Made by a program: the position numbers and the translations under genes. From assembly GCA_009903775.1 (NCBI GenBank), contig WYEM01000081.1, positions 1 to 64,000 on the forward strand: a stretch of 64,000 bases of DNA. Reading direction: 5' to 3'. Positions 54,391 through 62,332 of the stretch are shown piece after piece. Under the pieces are notes generated by a model, which was not told the DNA's origin, did not search any database, and saw only the letters and a list, made by a program, of their open reading frames with translations. Source of the stretch: Nitrososphaerota archaeon (lineage in GTDB: Archaea > Thermoproteota > Nitrososphaeria > Conexivisphaerales > Conexivisphaeraceae). Each line of letters begins with the position of its first letter. Within the stretch, counting starts at the first letter, position 1.

Positions 54391-55518
54391 GTGGAGGGCG
54401 CCCTGAGGAGGGGGTTGAGGGAGCTCTGGAGGCGGGAGAGCGCGGAGCACGAGAGGCGCCCGGGCACCTTCTACCCGAGCTACATCGGCTACTGCCTGCG
54501 CAGGCAGTACTACATATATAGGATTGGCGAGGAGCCGACCAGCGAGAGGCTCGCGGTCTTCGCCACGGGCAAGGGCGTCCACGAGGCGGTGGCGGAGGCG
54601 CTCGGCGCATCCGGCGAGGTGCGCGTCGAGGGCGTCGAGGGCGACGTGAAGCTCAGCGCCGGCGGCATAACGCTGTCGGGGAGGGTGGACATAATCCTGG
54701 CCGAGGTGGGCGGGAGGAGGGTCGTAGTCGAGGTCAAGTCGACGTCGAGGCTGCCGGAGGCCCCGCAGGATCACCACCTGCTGCAGCTCCAGATATATCT
54801 GAACGCGCTGGGCGTGGACGACGGCGTGCTCCTCTACTGGGACAAGAGGAGGGGGAGCCTGAGGGCATTCGACGTGAGGCGCGATCCATCGCAGCTCAAC
54901 AGGGCCGTCGAGAGGGCCCTGGTGCTCAACGAGCACCTGAGGAAGGACACGCCGCCGCCGCGCGAGGCAGTCATGGAGGGCAGGCTGTGGGAGTGCGACC
55001 TCTGCGAGTACAGGGGCATCTGCAAGCCGTTCCTCCTGGAGGGTATCCCCGAGGGGGAGCGCTTGATGGTCGCGGAGGTGGATGGCGTCCTCGTGGACGA
55101 CTCGCGGCGCCTCAGGGAGGCGCTCGTGCGCGTGGGGGTTCCCCCGGACACCCCACCCTGGAAGCTGAGGGGCGAGCTCAGGTCCAGGTTCCTCGCGGCG
55201 TACTACGAGGAGGGCGGGCTGAGGCTCGACGGACGCGGGCCCTTCGCCGATTATGCTTGGAGGAGGAGGGCTGAGGGCCTCAGGCTCGTCGTGATCTCCG
55301 GCCGCCCCGCGCGCCTGAGGAGGGCGACGGAGGAAGAGCTGAGGTCGCTCGGGCTCGTGTGGGATCACCTCCTGCTCAGCCCCGAGGGGGGCGACCCCGA
55401 GTGGAAGGCCAGGGCGCTGGCCAGGCTCGCCGATAACTACTCTGTGGAGGAGGTCCTGGATGGGGACAGGAGGGTGTTGCGCGTCGCCAGGAAGGTGGGG
55501 GCGAGGACCCCACTCGAC
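54391..55518 (+). CDS. Cas4-like PD-(D/E)XK nuclease fused to a degenerate HAD domain
   Basis: Residues ~1-225 follow the Cas4/RecB pattern: FYPSYIGYCLRRQYYIYR (first cluster Cys), ATGKGVHEAVAEAL (His), LSGRVDIIL (Asp), RRVVVEVKSTSR (ExK), HHLLQLQIYLNAL (QxxxY) and WECDLCEYRGICKPF (three Cys of a 4Fe-4S site). Residues ~230-370 resemble a HAD phosphatase of the polynucleotide-phosphatase kind: VAEVDGVLVDDSR (motif I, first Asp replaced by Glu), RLVVISGRPARLRRATEEEL (motif II), VLDGDRRVL (motif IV-like). No CRISPR array or other cas gene is in the window. The in-frame GTG 54391 is the best start. No stop follows; the frame stays open opposite the next gene to 56640, so the end is approximate. 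Confidence 0.75.
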
Positions 55519-56607
55519 CTACGAGGCCGAGCGGCGCCAGGGGAAGATCAGGGGGTTGGCGGGGGGACGACCGGACCTGAGGACCTCGGAGGCGCGCCCG
55601 GCCACGGCGCGCGCGACTTCCATCGTGGACGAGGACCCTCCCATGTCGGGCGTCAGCGTCCTCCCCTCCTCGACGACCCGCTCAACCCCCTCCACTATCG
55701 CCAGCGCCAGCTCCTCCTCCCCCACGTAGTTCAGGGCGGACGCCGAGGCCAGGATCATCGCTATCGGGTTCGCGACGCCCCTGCCCTTGAGCCCGGGGGC
55801 GCTGCCGTGGGCCGGCTCGAACATCGCGTAGGAGTCGCCCATGTTGGCGGAGTAGACCGCGCTGATCCCCCCTATGAAGAGCGCGGCGGACTCCTCCGAG
55901 AGTATGTCCATGTAGAGGTTCGGGCCAGCTATCACGGAATCGTCGAATTGGCCGGGATTCAGCACGAGCTGCTGCGCCAAGTTGTCGACGAGGATCTCCC
56001 GCAGCTCGATGTCCGGGTGGTCCGCTGCGGCGTCCCGAGCCGCCCTCAGGAAGAGCCCGTCGGTCTCCCTAATCACGGTCGCCTTGTGCACCACGTAGGC
56101 GCGGCGCCAGCGGAGGTCCTCCGCGATCTCCAGGGCGCGGCGCATGAGGCGGCTCGATGCCCTGTAGGTGGTCTTCCTGATCGACAGCGCGACCTCCGGG
56201 GATATGCTGTACTCTATGCCGGCGTACAGGTCCTCGGTGTTCTCGCGGACGAATATGTGGCGGACCGGGCCCAGGGGCCCGGTCCTGCCCCTGAAGGACT
56301 TTATGGGCCGGACGTTCGCGTAGAGGTCGAACCTCTGGCGTATCGCCACGACGGCGCTCCTCGGGGCCCCGGGCGCGTAGAGCGTCGTGAAGGGCGCCTT
56401 TATGCACGCGTCGGATTCCTCGAGCAGCCCCCAGGTCTCCTCGGGCACGTAGCTGTCGCCGCCGTGGGAGCTCCACCACTCGCTGCCGGCCTCCGCCTCC
56501 AGCAGCTCCACGCGCTCGAGCGCTCCCACCTCATCCAGGACGTGCACCGCGGCCTCGCTTATCTCGGGCCCTATGCCATCGCCCCTCAGGAGGACTATGC
56601 GGCGCAT
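55519..56607 (-). CDS. Isocitrate/3-isopropylmalate dehydrogenase family enzyme
   Basis: A 362-residue beta-decarboxylating dehydrogenase: LLRGDGIGPEISEAAVHVLD, YANVRPIKSFRGRTGP, VRENTEDLYAGIEYSIS, HKATVIRETDGLFL, GPNLYMDILSEESAALFIGG and FEPAHGSAPGLKGRGVANP. RENTEDLYAGIE is the phosphorylation-loop form seen in isocitrate and homoisocitrate dehydrogenases rather than LeuB, so NAD(P)-isocitrate dehydrogenase is favoured, but the substrate cannot be fixed by eye. ATG 56607 is ~26 nt after TATTTAAGC (minus strand, 56629-56637), leaderless. Confidence 0.88.
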   Translation of the reverse strand: MRRIVLLRGDGIGPEISEAAVHVLDEVGALERVELLEAEAGSEWWSSHGGDSYVPEETWGLLEESDACIKAPFTTLYAPGAPRSAVVAIRQRFDLYANVRPIKSFRGRTGPLGPVRHIFVRENTEDLYAGIEYSISPEVALSIRKTTYRASSRLMRRALEIAEDLRWRRAYVVHKATVIRETDGLFLRAARDAAADHPDIELREILVDNLAQQLVLNPGQFDDSVIAGPNLYMDILSEESAALFIGGISAVYSANMGDSYAMFEPAHGSAPGLKGRGVANPIAMILASASALNYVGEEELALAIVEGVERVVEEGRTLTPDMGGSSSTMEVARAVAGRASEVLRSGRPPANPLIFPWRRSAS

Positions 56608-56636
56608 GCGGCCCGGGGGGACGGGCCGCTTAAATA

Positions 56637-57230
56637 CTAGACGCCGGCGGCGGGCCCTCGCTCGTAGGACATCAGATCGTTCTCCTCGAGCAGCTTGTGC
56701 AGCTTCTCGACGGCCCTGTAGACCTCCTCCTCCTTCTTGGCGCCGGTGCAGACGAGCTTCCCGCTCGCGAACAGGAGGATCACGGTCTTGGGCTCGTCCA
56801 TCCTGAATATGAGGCCCGGGAACTGTTCCGGCTCGTACATGCTGCGCGGGAGGGTCATGGCGGCCTCCTCGAGCTTCACCCTGCCGCCCAGGCTGGCGGA
56901 CGCCACTATGTTCTGTATCTCTATCCTGGCCTCGTTGCGGATGTCGACCCCGGCCGACCTCAGCTTCTCCACCACGGTCTTGACGGCCTTGATGGCCTGG
57001 CTCTCGCTCTTGGCGCCAGTGCAGACCATCTTGCCGGAGCTGAATATCAGCGTGGCGGTCTTCGGGTTCTTCAGCCTGAACACGAGGCCGGGGAAGAGCT
57101 CGGGGTGGTACTCGACGCCGGGGAAGAGCTTGGTTACCTGGCTCAGGTCTATCGGCTGATCCACGCTGGCCGACGCGACGACGTTCTCTATGGACACGAG
57201 GGGCCGCACGCCCTCCTTCTTGGAGACCAT
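56637..57230 (-). CDS. tbp: TATA-binding protein
   Basis: A 197-residue general transcription factor with two ~90-residue saddle repeats: IENVVASASVDQPIDLSQVT, FPGLVFRLKNPKTATLIFSS, GKMVCTGAKSESQA and, in repeat 2, IQNIVASASLGGRVKLEEAA, FPGLIFRMDEPKTVILLFAS, GKLVCTGAKKEEE. The acidic C-terminal tail is short. ATG 57230 is ~29 nt after GGTTTAAATA on the minus strand (57254-57263). It binds the box A elements found before most genes in this window. Confidence 0.97.
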   Translation of the reverse strand: MVSKKEGVRPLVSIENVVASASVDQPIDLSQVTKLFPGVEYHPELFPGLVFRLKNPKTATLIFSSGKMVCTGAKSESQAIKAVKTVVEKLRSAGVDIRNEARIEIQNIVASASLGGRVKLEEAAMTLPRSMYEPEQFPGLIFRMDEPKTVILLFASGKLVCTGAKKEEEVYRAVEKLHKLLEENDLMSYERGPAAGV

Positions 57231-57257
57231 CCTGCGACTAACCGGAAGCGATGGTAT

Positions 57258-57764
57258 TTAAACCCTATTTAAGGGAGCGCCAAGTCGGGCCTCGAGGCGG
57301 GCGGCGCGCCTGCAAGCGGCGTACGCTGCGTAGAGCGCCACGACGGCCGCGGCCACGGCGTAAGTCCAGGGCGGAAGGGCCGCGTAGCCCAGGTAGTCCA
57401 CGACCGCGATCACCCTCCCCACGATCATCTGCTGGGTCACGCCCCAGGGATCGGGGAGCGGATTGTTGTCCCCCTTGACTATCAGGTATCCGTCGCCCCT
57501 CGCCACCACCCTGTGTATTATCAGAATCCCCGTGGGCGACTTGTAGACCACGATGTCGCCGAGGTGCAGGGAGCCGATGCCAGCGGGCACGGCCAGCGCC
57601 AGGTCGCCCGCGCGCAGGACTGGCAGCATGCTCACGCCCTCGACCGGAAACGCCAGCCCCAGCCTGTTCAGCGCTATCAGCGCGGCCGACAGCGCCGCCA
57701 GGGCCAGGGCCGCGTCGGCAGCGCGGGCCAGTGCCCTGCAGCTGGAGGGCGACAAATCGCTCAC
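57258..57764 (-). CDS. Signal peptidase I (archaeal Ser-His type)
   Basis: A 168-residue membrane protease that removes signal peptides. One N-terminal and one C-terminal hydrophobic helix frame the domain; VEGVSMLPVLRAGDLALAV has the Ser nucleophile, LGDIVVYKSPTGILIIHRVV has the His that replaces bacterial Lys, and KGDNNPLPDPWGVTQQMIVG is box E. GTG 57764 is used. The gene is on the same strand as tbp and ends 28 nt before its start, overlapping the tbp promoter. Confidence 0.9.
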   Translation of the reverse strand: MSDLSPSSCRALARAADAALALAALSAALIALNRLGLAFPVEGVSMLPVLRAGDLALAVPAGIGSLHLGDIVVYKSPTGILIIHRVVARGDGYLIVKGDNNPLPDPWGVTQQMIVGRVIAVVDYLGYAALPPWTYAVAAAVVALYAAYAACRRAARLEARLGAPLNRV

Positions 57765-57826
57765 ATCCCGCCGCGATCGCTCTCGCCCAGCGGCCCTGGG
57801 CCCGGGCGCGCGGATGCCCCCGCAGC

Positions 57827-57997
57827 TCAGCGGGGGATCATCCAGACCTGCCCCGGCTTGCGGCCCAGCGCGTGCCTCTTCCTGAACTTGCTCCTGTAGC
57901 TTATCCTGGGAGGCGGATACGTCCTGGGCCTGGGGGGTATCTTCGGGGTCTGGCTCCTCACCTTACCGGCCTTCGTTATGCTCCCGTGGGTCGGCAC
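57827..57997 (-). CDS. rps30e: Ribosomal protein S30e
   Basis: A 56-residue, very basic 30S protein: PTHGSITKAGKVRSQTPKIP, RKRHALGRKPGQVW. The SLTKAGKVRxQTPKI pattern identifies S30e. GTG 57997 gives the normal length and lies ~26 nt after GTTAAATAC (minus strand, 58019-58027), leaderless; an upstream ATG at 58030 overlaps the TATA and is rejected. Confidence 0.88.
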   Translation of the reverse strand: MPTHGSITKAGKVRSQTPKIPPRPRTYPPPRISYRSKFRKRHALGRKPGQVWMIPR

Positions 57998-58018
57998 GCG
58001 AAGGATGATCGGATTCCC

Positions 58019-58060
58019 GTATTTAACCATAGTGGGGGCGGCCCCGCTACTGTTTAATTA
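58019..58060. promoter_or_regulatory. Divergent promoters of rps30e and nop5
   Basis: Minus-strand GTTAAATAC (58019-58027) drives rps30e; plus-strand GTTTAATTA (58052-58060) lies ~30 nt before the nop5 TTG. They are back to back within ~42 bp. Confidence 0.65.
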
Positions 58061-58085
58061 CCGGCGAATCCGACGCGCGGGCAGA

Positions 58086-59288
58086 TTGAAGGCCGCGCTT
58101 TACGCCACCGAGGCCGGCGTGATCCTGCTGGACGGCGCCGGAAACGTGGTGCGCGCGGTGAAGTATTCGGGCGACCCGTACCAGAAGTACCGCTCGGCCA
58201 TAGCCGGGATGAGGATCGAGGAGGCGGAGGAGGCCGTGAAGGCGGCCTCGGAGGCGGGATTCAGGGAGCTGGAGTCGAACGCGCCGGGGGTGGCCGCGCT
58301 CGCGGAGTCGCTGGGCATGATATTCACGCAGGTCGATGGGCCGGGCCTCGAGAGGAGGATGGAGCTGATGACGGGCGCGGGCCTCCTGGCATCCGAGGAG
58401 GAGGCCAGGAACCTCATAAGGGAATTCGCCATCAGGGCCAGTGAGGAGAGGATCAAGGAGGAGGCCGCCCGCCTCGACCTGCACGCGATGCAGATGGTCT
58501 CGGCGGTGGACGAGCTGGATAAGGTGATAAATGTGCTGGCGGCCAGGGTCAGGGAGTGGTACGGGCTCCACTTCCCGGAGCTGGACGAGGTGCTCCAGGA
58601 CCCGCGGCTCTACGCCAGGCTGGTCTCCGTGCTGGGCCGCAGGGAGAACTTCAGCGCGCGCAGGCTCGCGGAGCTGGGAGTCCCCGAGTCCAAGGCGTCG
58701 GCGGTGGAGGAGGCGATGCGCAGGACGAAGGGCGCCGAGATAAGGGACGAGGAGCTGGCGCTCCTGCAGTCGCTCGCGTCGAGCGCATACGACCTCTACC
58801 AGCTCAGGAGGCGCATCTCGAGCAAGCTGGAGGAGGTCATGTCGCAGGTGGCGCCTAACATAACGAGCCTGGTGGGCGCCACCATAGGGGCCAGGCTCCT
58901 GGCCAAGGCGGGGGGCCTGGATCGCCTGGCGAGGATGCCGGCGAGCACGATACAGGTGCTGGGCGCCGAGAAGGCGCTCTTCAGGGCCCTCAGGAGGGGC
59001 GGGAGGCCGCCCAAACACGGGGTGATATTCCAGCACCCGGCGGTGCACGGCGCGCCGAAGTGGCAGAGGGGGAAGATAGCGAGGGCGATAGCCGCCAAGC
59101 TCGCGATCGCGGCGCGCATGGATCGCTACTCCGGGACCCTCGACCCGTCACTCAAGGAGAAGCTGGACAGGCGCATCCAGGAGATAAAGGAGAAGTACGC
59201 CAAGCCGCCCGAGAGGGCCAAGGAGCGCGAGCGGGAAGGCAGGGGAGGCGGGAGGCCAGGGCGCAGGCGGGAGGGGAGGCCGCGTTGA
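58086..59288 (+). CDS. nop5: Nop5 (Nop56/58), C/D box sRNP scaffold
   Basis: A 400-residue protein that links L7Ae-bound C/D guide RNAs to fibrillarin for 2'-O-methylation of rRNA. LHAMQMVSAVDELDKVINVL starts the coiled-coil; APNITSLVGATIGARLLAKA, GGLDRLARMPASTIQVLGAE, KALFRALRRG and KHGVIFQHPAVHGAPKWQRG form the NOP domain; the tail is Lys/Arg/Glu-rich. TTG 58086 is chosen because it follows the box A by ~30 nt; the frame is open further upstream through the divergent S30e promoter. The stop overlaps flpA as TTGA. Confidence 0.93.
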   Translation: MKAALYATEAGVILLDGAGNVVRAVKYSGDPYQKYRSAIAGMRIEEAEEAVKAASEAGFRELESNAPGVAALAESLGMIFTQVDGPGLERRMELMTGAGLLASEEEARNLIREFAIRASEERIKEEAARLDLHAMQMVSAVDELDKVINVLAARVREWYGLHFPELDEVLQDPRLYARLVSVLGRRENFSARRLAELGVPESKASAVEEAMRRTKGAEIRDEELALLQSLASSAYDLYQLRRRISSKLEEVMSQVAPNITSLVGATIGARLLAKAGGLDRLARMPASTIQVLGAEKALFRALRRGGRPPKHGVIFQHPAVHGAPKWQRGKIARAIAAKLAIAARMDRYSGTLDPSLKEKLDRRIQEIKEKYAKPPERAKEREREGRGGGRPGRRREGRPR

Positions 59289-59986
59289 CCAGCGTCAGGG
59301 CGGACGAGGAGAGGCCAGGGCTCTACTGGGCCGACCTGGAGGGCAGGAGGTCGCCGGCGACTAAGAACCTGGCGCCCGGGATATCGGTGTACGGGGAGCA
59401 GCTGTTATCGAGCGGGGGTGTCGAGTACAGGCTGTGGGATCCTTACAGGAGCAAGCTCGCGGGCGCGATGCTCAACGGGCTGAGGGGCTATCCCTTCGGG
59501 CCGGGGCGCCGCGTGCTCTACCTGGGCGCCTCGACGGGCACCACGGTGAGCCACATCTCCGACATCGTGGAGGCCAGCGGAACGGTCTTCGCGGTCGAGA
59601 TATCGCAGAGGGTGGCCAGGGAGCTCCTCGAGAGGGTCGTGAAGCATAGACCGAACGTGATCCCGATCCTGGAGGACGCGAGGAGGCCGGAGCGCTACGG
59701 GTTCGTCTACGGGAAGGTGGACGTCGAGTACTGCGACGTGGCCCAGCAGGACCAGACCGAGATAGCGATCTCGAATGCCAGGAGGTACCTGAGGGAGGGG
59801 GGCGACCTGCTGCTGGTGGTCAAGACCAGGAGCATAGACGTCACGAAGGAGCCGGAGGAGGTGATCAGGGGGGAGGTCGCGAAGCTCAGGTCCTCCGGGT
59901 TCGAGGTGCTGCAGGTGGTGAACCTCGAGCCCTACGACAGGGATCACGCCCTGGTTCACGCCAGGCTGACCACCCCCTCGCGCTGA
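59285..59986 (+). CDS. flpA: Fibrillarin, rRNA 2'-O-methyltransferase
   Basis: A 233-residue SAM-dependent methyltransferase of C/D box RNPs. ATKNLAPGISVYGEQLLSSG, RLWDPYRSKLAGAMLNGLRG, RVLYLGASTGTTVSHISDIV (SAM motif I), VFAVEISQRVARELLERV, VEYCDVAQQDQTEIAISNAR and LLLVVKTRSIDVTKEPEEVI are fibrillarin signatures. TTG 59285 overlaps the nop5 stop, so the two subunits are translated together. Confidence 0.95.
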   Translation: MTSVRADEERPGLYWADLEGRRSPATKNLAPGISVYGEQLLSSGGVEYRLWDPYRSKLAGAMLNGLRGYPFGPGRRVLYLGASTGTTVSHISDIVEASGTVFAVEISQRVARELLERVVKHRPNVIPILEDARRPERYGFVYGKVDVEYCDVAQQDQTEIAISNARRYLREGGDLLLVVKTRSIDVTKEPEEVIRGEVAKLRSSGFEVLQVVNLEPYDRDHALVHARLTTPSR

Positions 59987-60037
59987 GGGGCGAGGCTTGC
60001 CGCCTTCATGTCGATGGAGCGAGGCGCGCGGCGGCGA

Positions 60038-61045
60038 CTACTTCCTCTTGTTGGCCTGCTCCTCCGGATCCGAGATGCCGTTCTCGTCTATCGTGAACAC
60101 GGCCTCGGCCTCCGGATGGTACGGGCTGTCCATGATCCTCGCTATCCTGTTCTTCCCGGCCTTGCGCAGGTAGATCCTGTAAGTCACTGTGTGCGCCACA
60201 ACATGCCCGCCCGCGGGCCTCGTGGGGTCCCCGAAGAACATGTCGGGCGTCGTCATGACCTGATTCGTTATGACGACCGCCACGTTGTAGTTCTCCGCGA
60301 TCCTGAGGAGCTGGTGCATGAGCAGGTTGAGGCGCTGCTGCCGCTCCGCCAGCGTGCTCCTGCCGAGGTACTCCGCCCTGTAGTGCGCCACGGCCGAGTC
60401 GAGCACGATGAGCCGGTACTTCCCGTCCTTCAGATAGTCTCCCAGCTCCCTCACTATGAGCTCCTGATGGGCGCTGTTGTAGGCCCTTGCGACCAGTATG
60501 TTCTCCAGGACGCGCGCGGGATCCAGGCCCCTGTGGTCGGCTATCTCAGCTATCCTCTCCGGCCTGAACGTGCCCTCGGTGTCTATGTAGATGGCGCCGG
60601 CGCTCAGCCCGCCGCTCTCCGGCGGCATCTGGACCATGACGGCCAGGGTGCTGCATATCTGGGTCTTCCCGGTCCCATACTCCCCGTAGAACTCGGTGAC
60701 GGCGCCCGTCTCCACGCCGCCCCCCAGGAGCTTGTCCAGGTTCCTCGAGCCCGTCGATATCCTAGCGACCTTCTCCCTCATGCTCAGGAGCTGCTTGGCC
60801 GTGATGAAGTCCTTCGGCAGGATCCCCAGCTCCACGAGCCTCTCCCTGGACTTGTTTATCAGCTCGCTGGCCTTGGCCAGATCCCCTCCCAGGGCGTCGG
60901 AGATCTCCCCGACGCCCCTGCTGGCCAGATCCAGCACCGTCTTTATCCCCGCGTCCATCAGCTTCTGCTTGGTTGCCGGTCCCACGCCTGGCAGGCTGGC
61001 TAGGTCCAGTTCCTTCGAGATGTCCCTGCCCTCGTTCTCCCCCAT
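60038..61045 (-). CDS. radA: RadA recombinase
   Basis: A 335-residue Rad51-family strand-exchange ATPase. An N-terminal HhH domain (LASLPGVGPATKQKLMDAGI) precedes the polymerisation motif region and RecA core: Walker A FYGEYGTGKTQICSTL, YIDTEGTFRPERIAEIAD, Walker B RLIVLDSAVAHYRAEY, L2 region NQVMTTPDMFFGDPTRPAGG. No intein. ATG 61045 is used; AGTTAAAAG (minus strand, 61089-61098) would give a ~20-nt leader. It converges on flpA with a 51-bp gap. Confidence 0.97.
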   Translation of the reverse strand: MGENEGRDISKELDLASLPGVGPATKQKLMDAGIKTVLDLASRGVGEISDALGGDLAKASELINKSRERLVELGILPKDFITAKQLLSMREKVARISTGSRNLDKLLGGGVETGAVTEFYGEYGTGKTQICSTLAVMVQMPPESGGLSAGAIYIDTEGTFRPERIAEIADHRGLDPARVLENILVARAYNSAHQELIVRELGDYLKDGKYRLIVLDSAVAHYRAEYLGRSTLAERQQRLNLLMHQLLRIAENYNVAVVITNQVMTTPDMFFGDPTRPAGGHVVAHTVTYRIYLRKAGKNRIARIMDSPYHPEAEAVFTIDENGISDPEEQANKRK

Positions 61046-61183
61046 CTTCCTACCCTTGGCAGCGATTCCTGATTCGGGCGGATCTTCTTTTAACTTTACC
61101 GGCCCAATCGCCTCCCGGCATTCGCGCGGCCGCCGATCGCTAAGGATAAAATGGCGCCCCGCCAGCAGGGGTGAAGAAGCGAT

Positions 61184-62332
61184 TTGCGCTCCGATGAGGC
61201 TGTGCTCATCGAGGTGGAACGCCCAGCCGCGCTGGGGAGAGCCCTCGAGTGGGCGAGGGGCGCCGGGTGCGGGGGAGGGCGCGCACTGGACGACAGGCAC
61301 GCCATCCTCTACTGCGACAATGCCCTCGGCGCGGCCAACAGGCTGGCGTGGGCCCCGGGCGTCGCGAGGGCCGCCTACGGCGAGTTCGTGGGCCCCGGCG
61401 ACTTGAGGGACATCTCCCGCGCGATGGCCCGCCTGATCTCCAGGTCGCTGACCGGCGGCGAGAGGATATGGATACACGTGGAGGGCGGGGGTGATGAGGC
61501 CGCGTTCGAGGACTACCTGGTTGGGGAGATAGTCTCCTCGACCAGCGCGGCCCTGGACCCCAGGAGGCCGGATAGGCTCTTCGAGGTGATCCTGGCCGGA
61601 GGCGGCGCTTTCCTCGCGCACGGTTACAGGAGGGGCATGGGCGGGCTCCCCGCGGGGTCCGAGGGCACGGCGATAGCCCTCTTCTCGGGCGGGCGCTGCG
61701 GTGCGCAGGCGTTGGTGGAGTCCTTCAGGGCGGGCTTCCAAGCCCGCCCTCTCTTCCTGGAGCTCGGCGGGGCAACGCCGCCCGAGGGCGTCAGGAGGGC
61801 GCTGATGGCGGCAGCGATCCTGGTGTCCAACATCGTGCCCAGCGGGGGGCGGGTGCTCGCCGGGTACGTCCCCAGGAGGGCAGCCGAGGCCCTGCGGGGC
61901 GGCGGATGGCTGCTCCACCGCTTCCTGGCGGAGGTCGCGGCGAGAGCGGCCCGCGCGTCCGGCGACCGCGCGGTCTTCGCCGGGATATCGCCCGAGCCGG
62001 GATACGCGGAGGTCCTGCGCGCGTACTGGGAGGCAGGGTCGGCGCTGGGGGTGGCATTCGTGCTCCCCCAGTGCTGCGACGCGCCCCGGATGCCCGCGGA
62101 TGAGGAGCTAGAGTCGATACTGGAGGGACACGAGGGATGGTCCTCGGGCGACCTGGGGCCGGCGCGCGAGGGGGAATGGTCCTCGGGCGACCTCCCGACG
62201 ATCGCGGCCAGGGTCGCCGACGGCCTGGTGGAGCTGCGCGCGGAGGGGGAGATGGCGCGCCATGAGGTGCTCGATGGGTACCTGAGGGAGAGGGCGCGCC
62301 TAGAGGAGCTCCTCGAGGGCGGCGACAGTTAG
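61184..62332 (+). CDS. ThiI-like protein with a degenerate PP-loop
   Basis: A 382-residue protein with the order of ThiI (tRNA 4-thiouridine / thiazole sulfur transfer): an N-terminal ferredoxin-like/THUMP-like part, then AHGYRRGMGGLPAGSEGTAI, the stretch that in ThiI reads GxGGLPVG. The ATP-binding PP-loop SGGxDSPVA is replaced by FSGGRCGAQALVES, losing the Asp-Ser. Tandem copies of WSSGDL occur near residues 318 and 330. It may be a catalytically dead partner or a new enzyme. TTG 61184 lies ~35 nt after GGATAAAAT at 61144-61152. Its end overlaps the convergent glycosyltransferase by 33 bp. Confidence 0.6.
   Translation: MRSDEAVLIEVERPAALGRALEWARGAGCGGGRALDDRHAILYCDNALGAANRLAWAPGVARAAYGEFVGPGDLRDISRAMARLISRSLTGGERIWIHVEGGGDEAAFEDYLVGEIVSSTSAALDPRRPDRLFEVILAGGGAFLAHGYRRGMGGLPAGSEGTAIALFSGGRCGAQALVESFRAGFQARPLFLELGGATPPEGVRRALMAAAILVSNIVPSGGRVLAGYVPRRAAEALRGGGWLLHRFLAEVAARAARASGDRAVFAGISPEPGYAEVLRAYWEAGSALGVAFVLPQCCDAPRMPADEELESILEGHEGWSSGDLGPAREGEWSSGDLPTIAARVADGLVELRAEGEMARHEVLDGYLRERARLEELLEGGDS

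Noticed and set aside
54391-55518. Cas4-like gene as part of a CRISPR-Cas locus
   Set aside because: No repeat-spacer array and no other cas gene is visible anywhere in the window.
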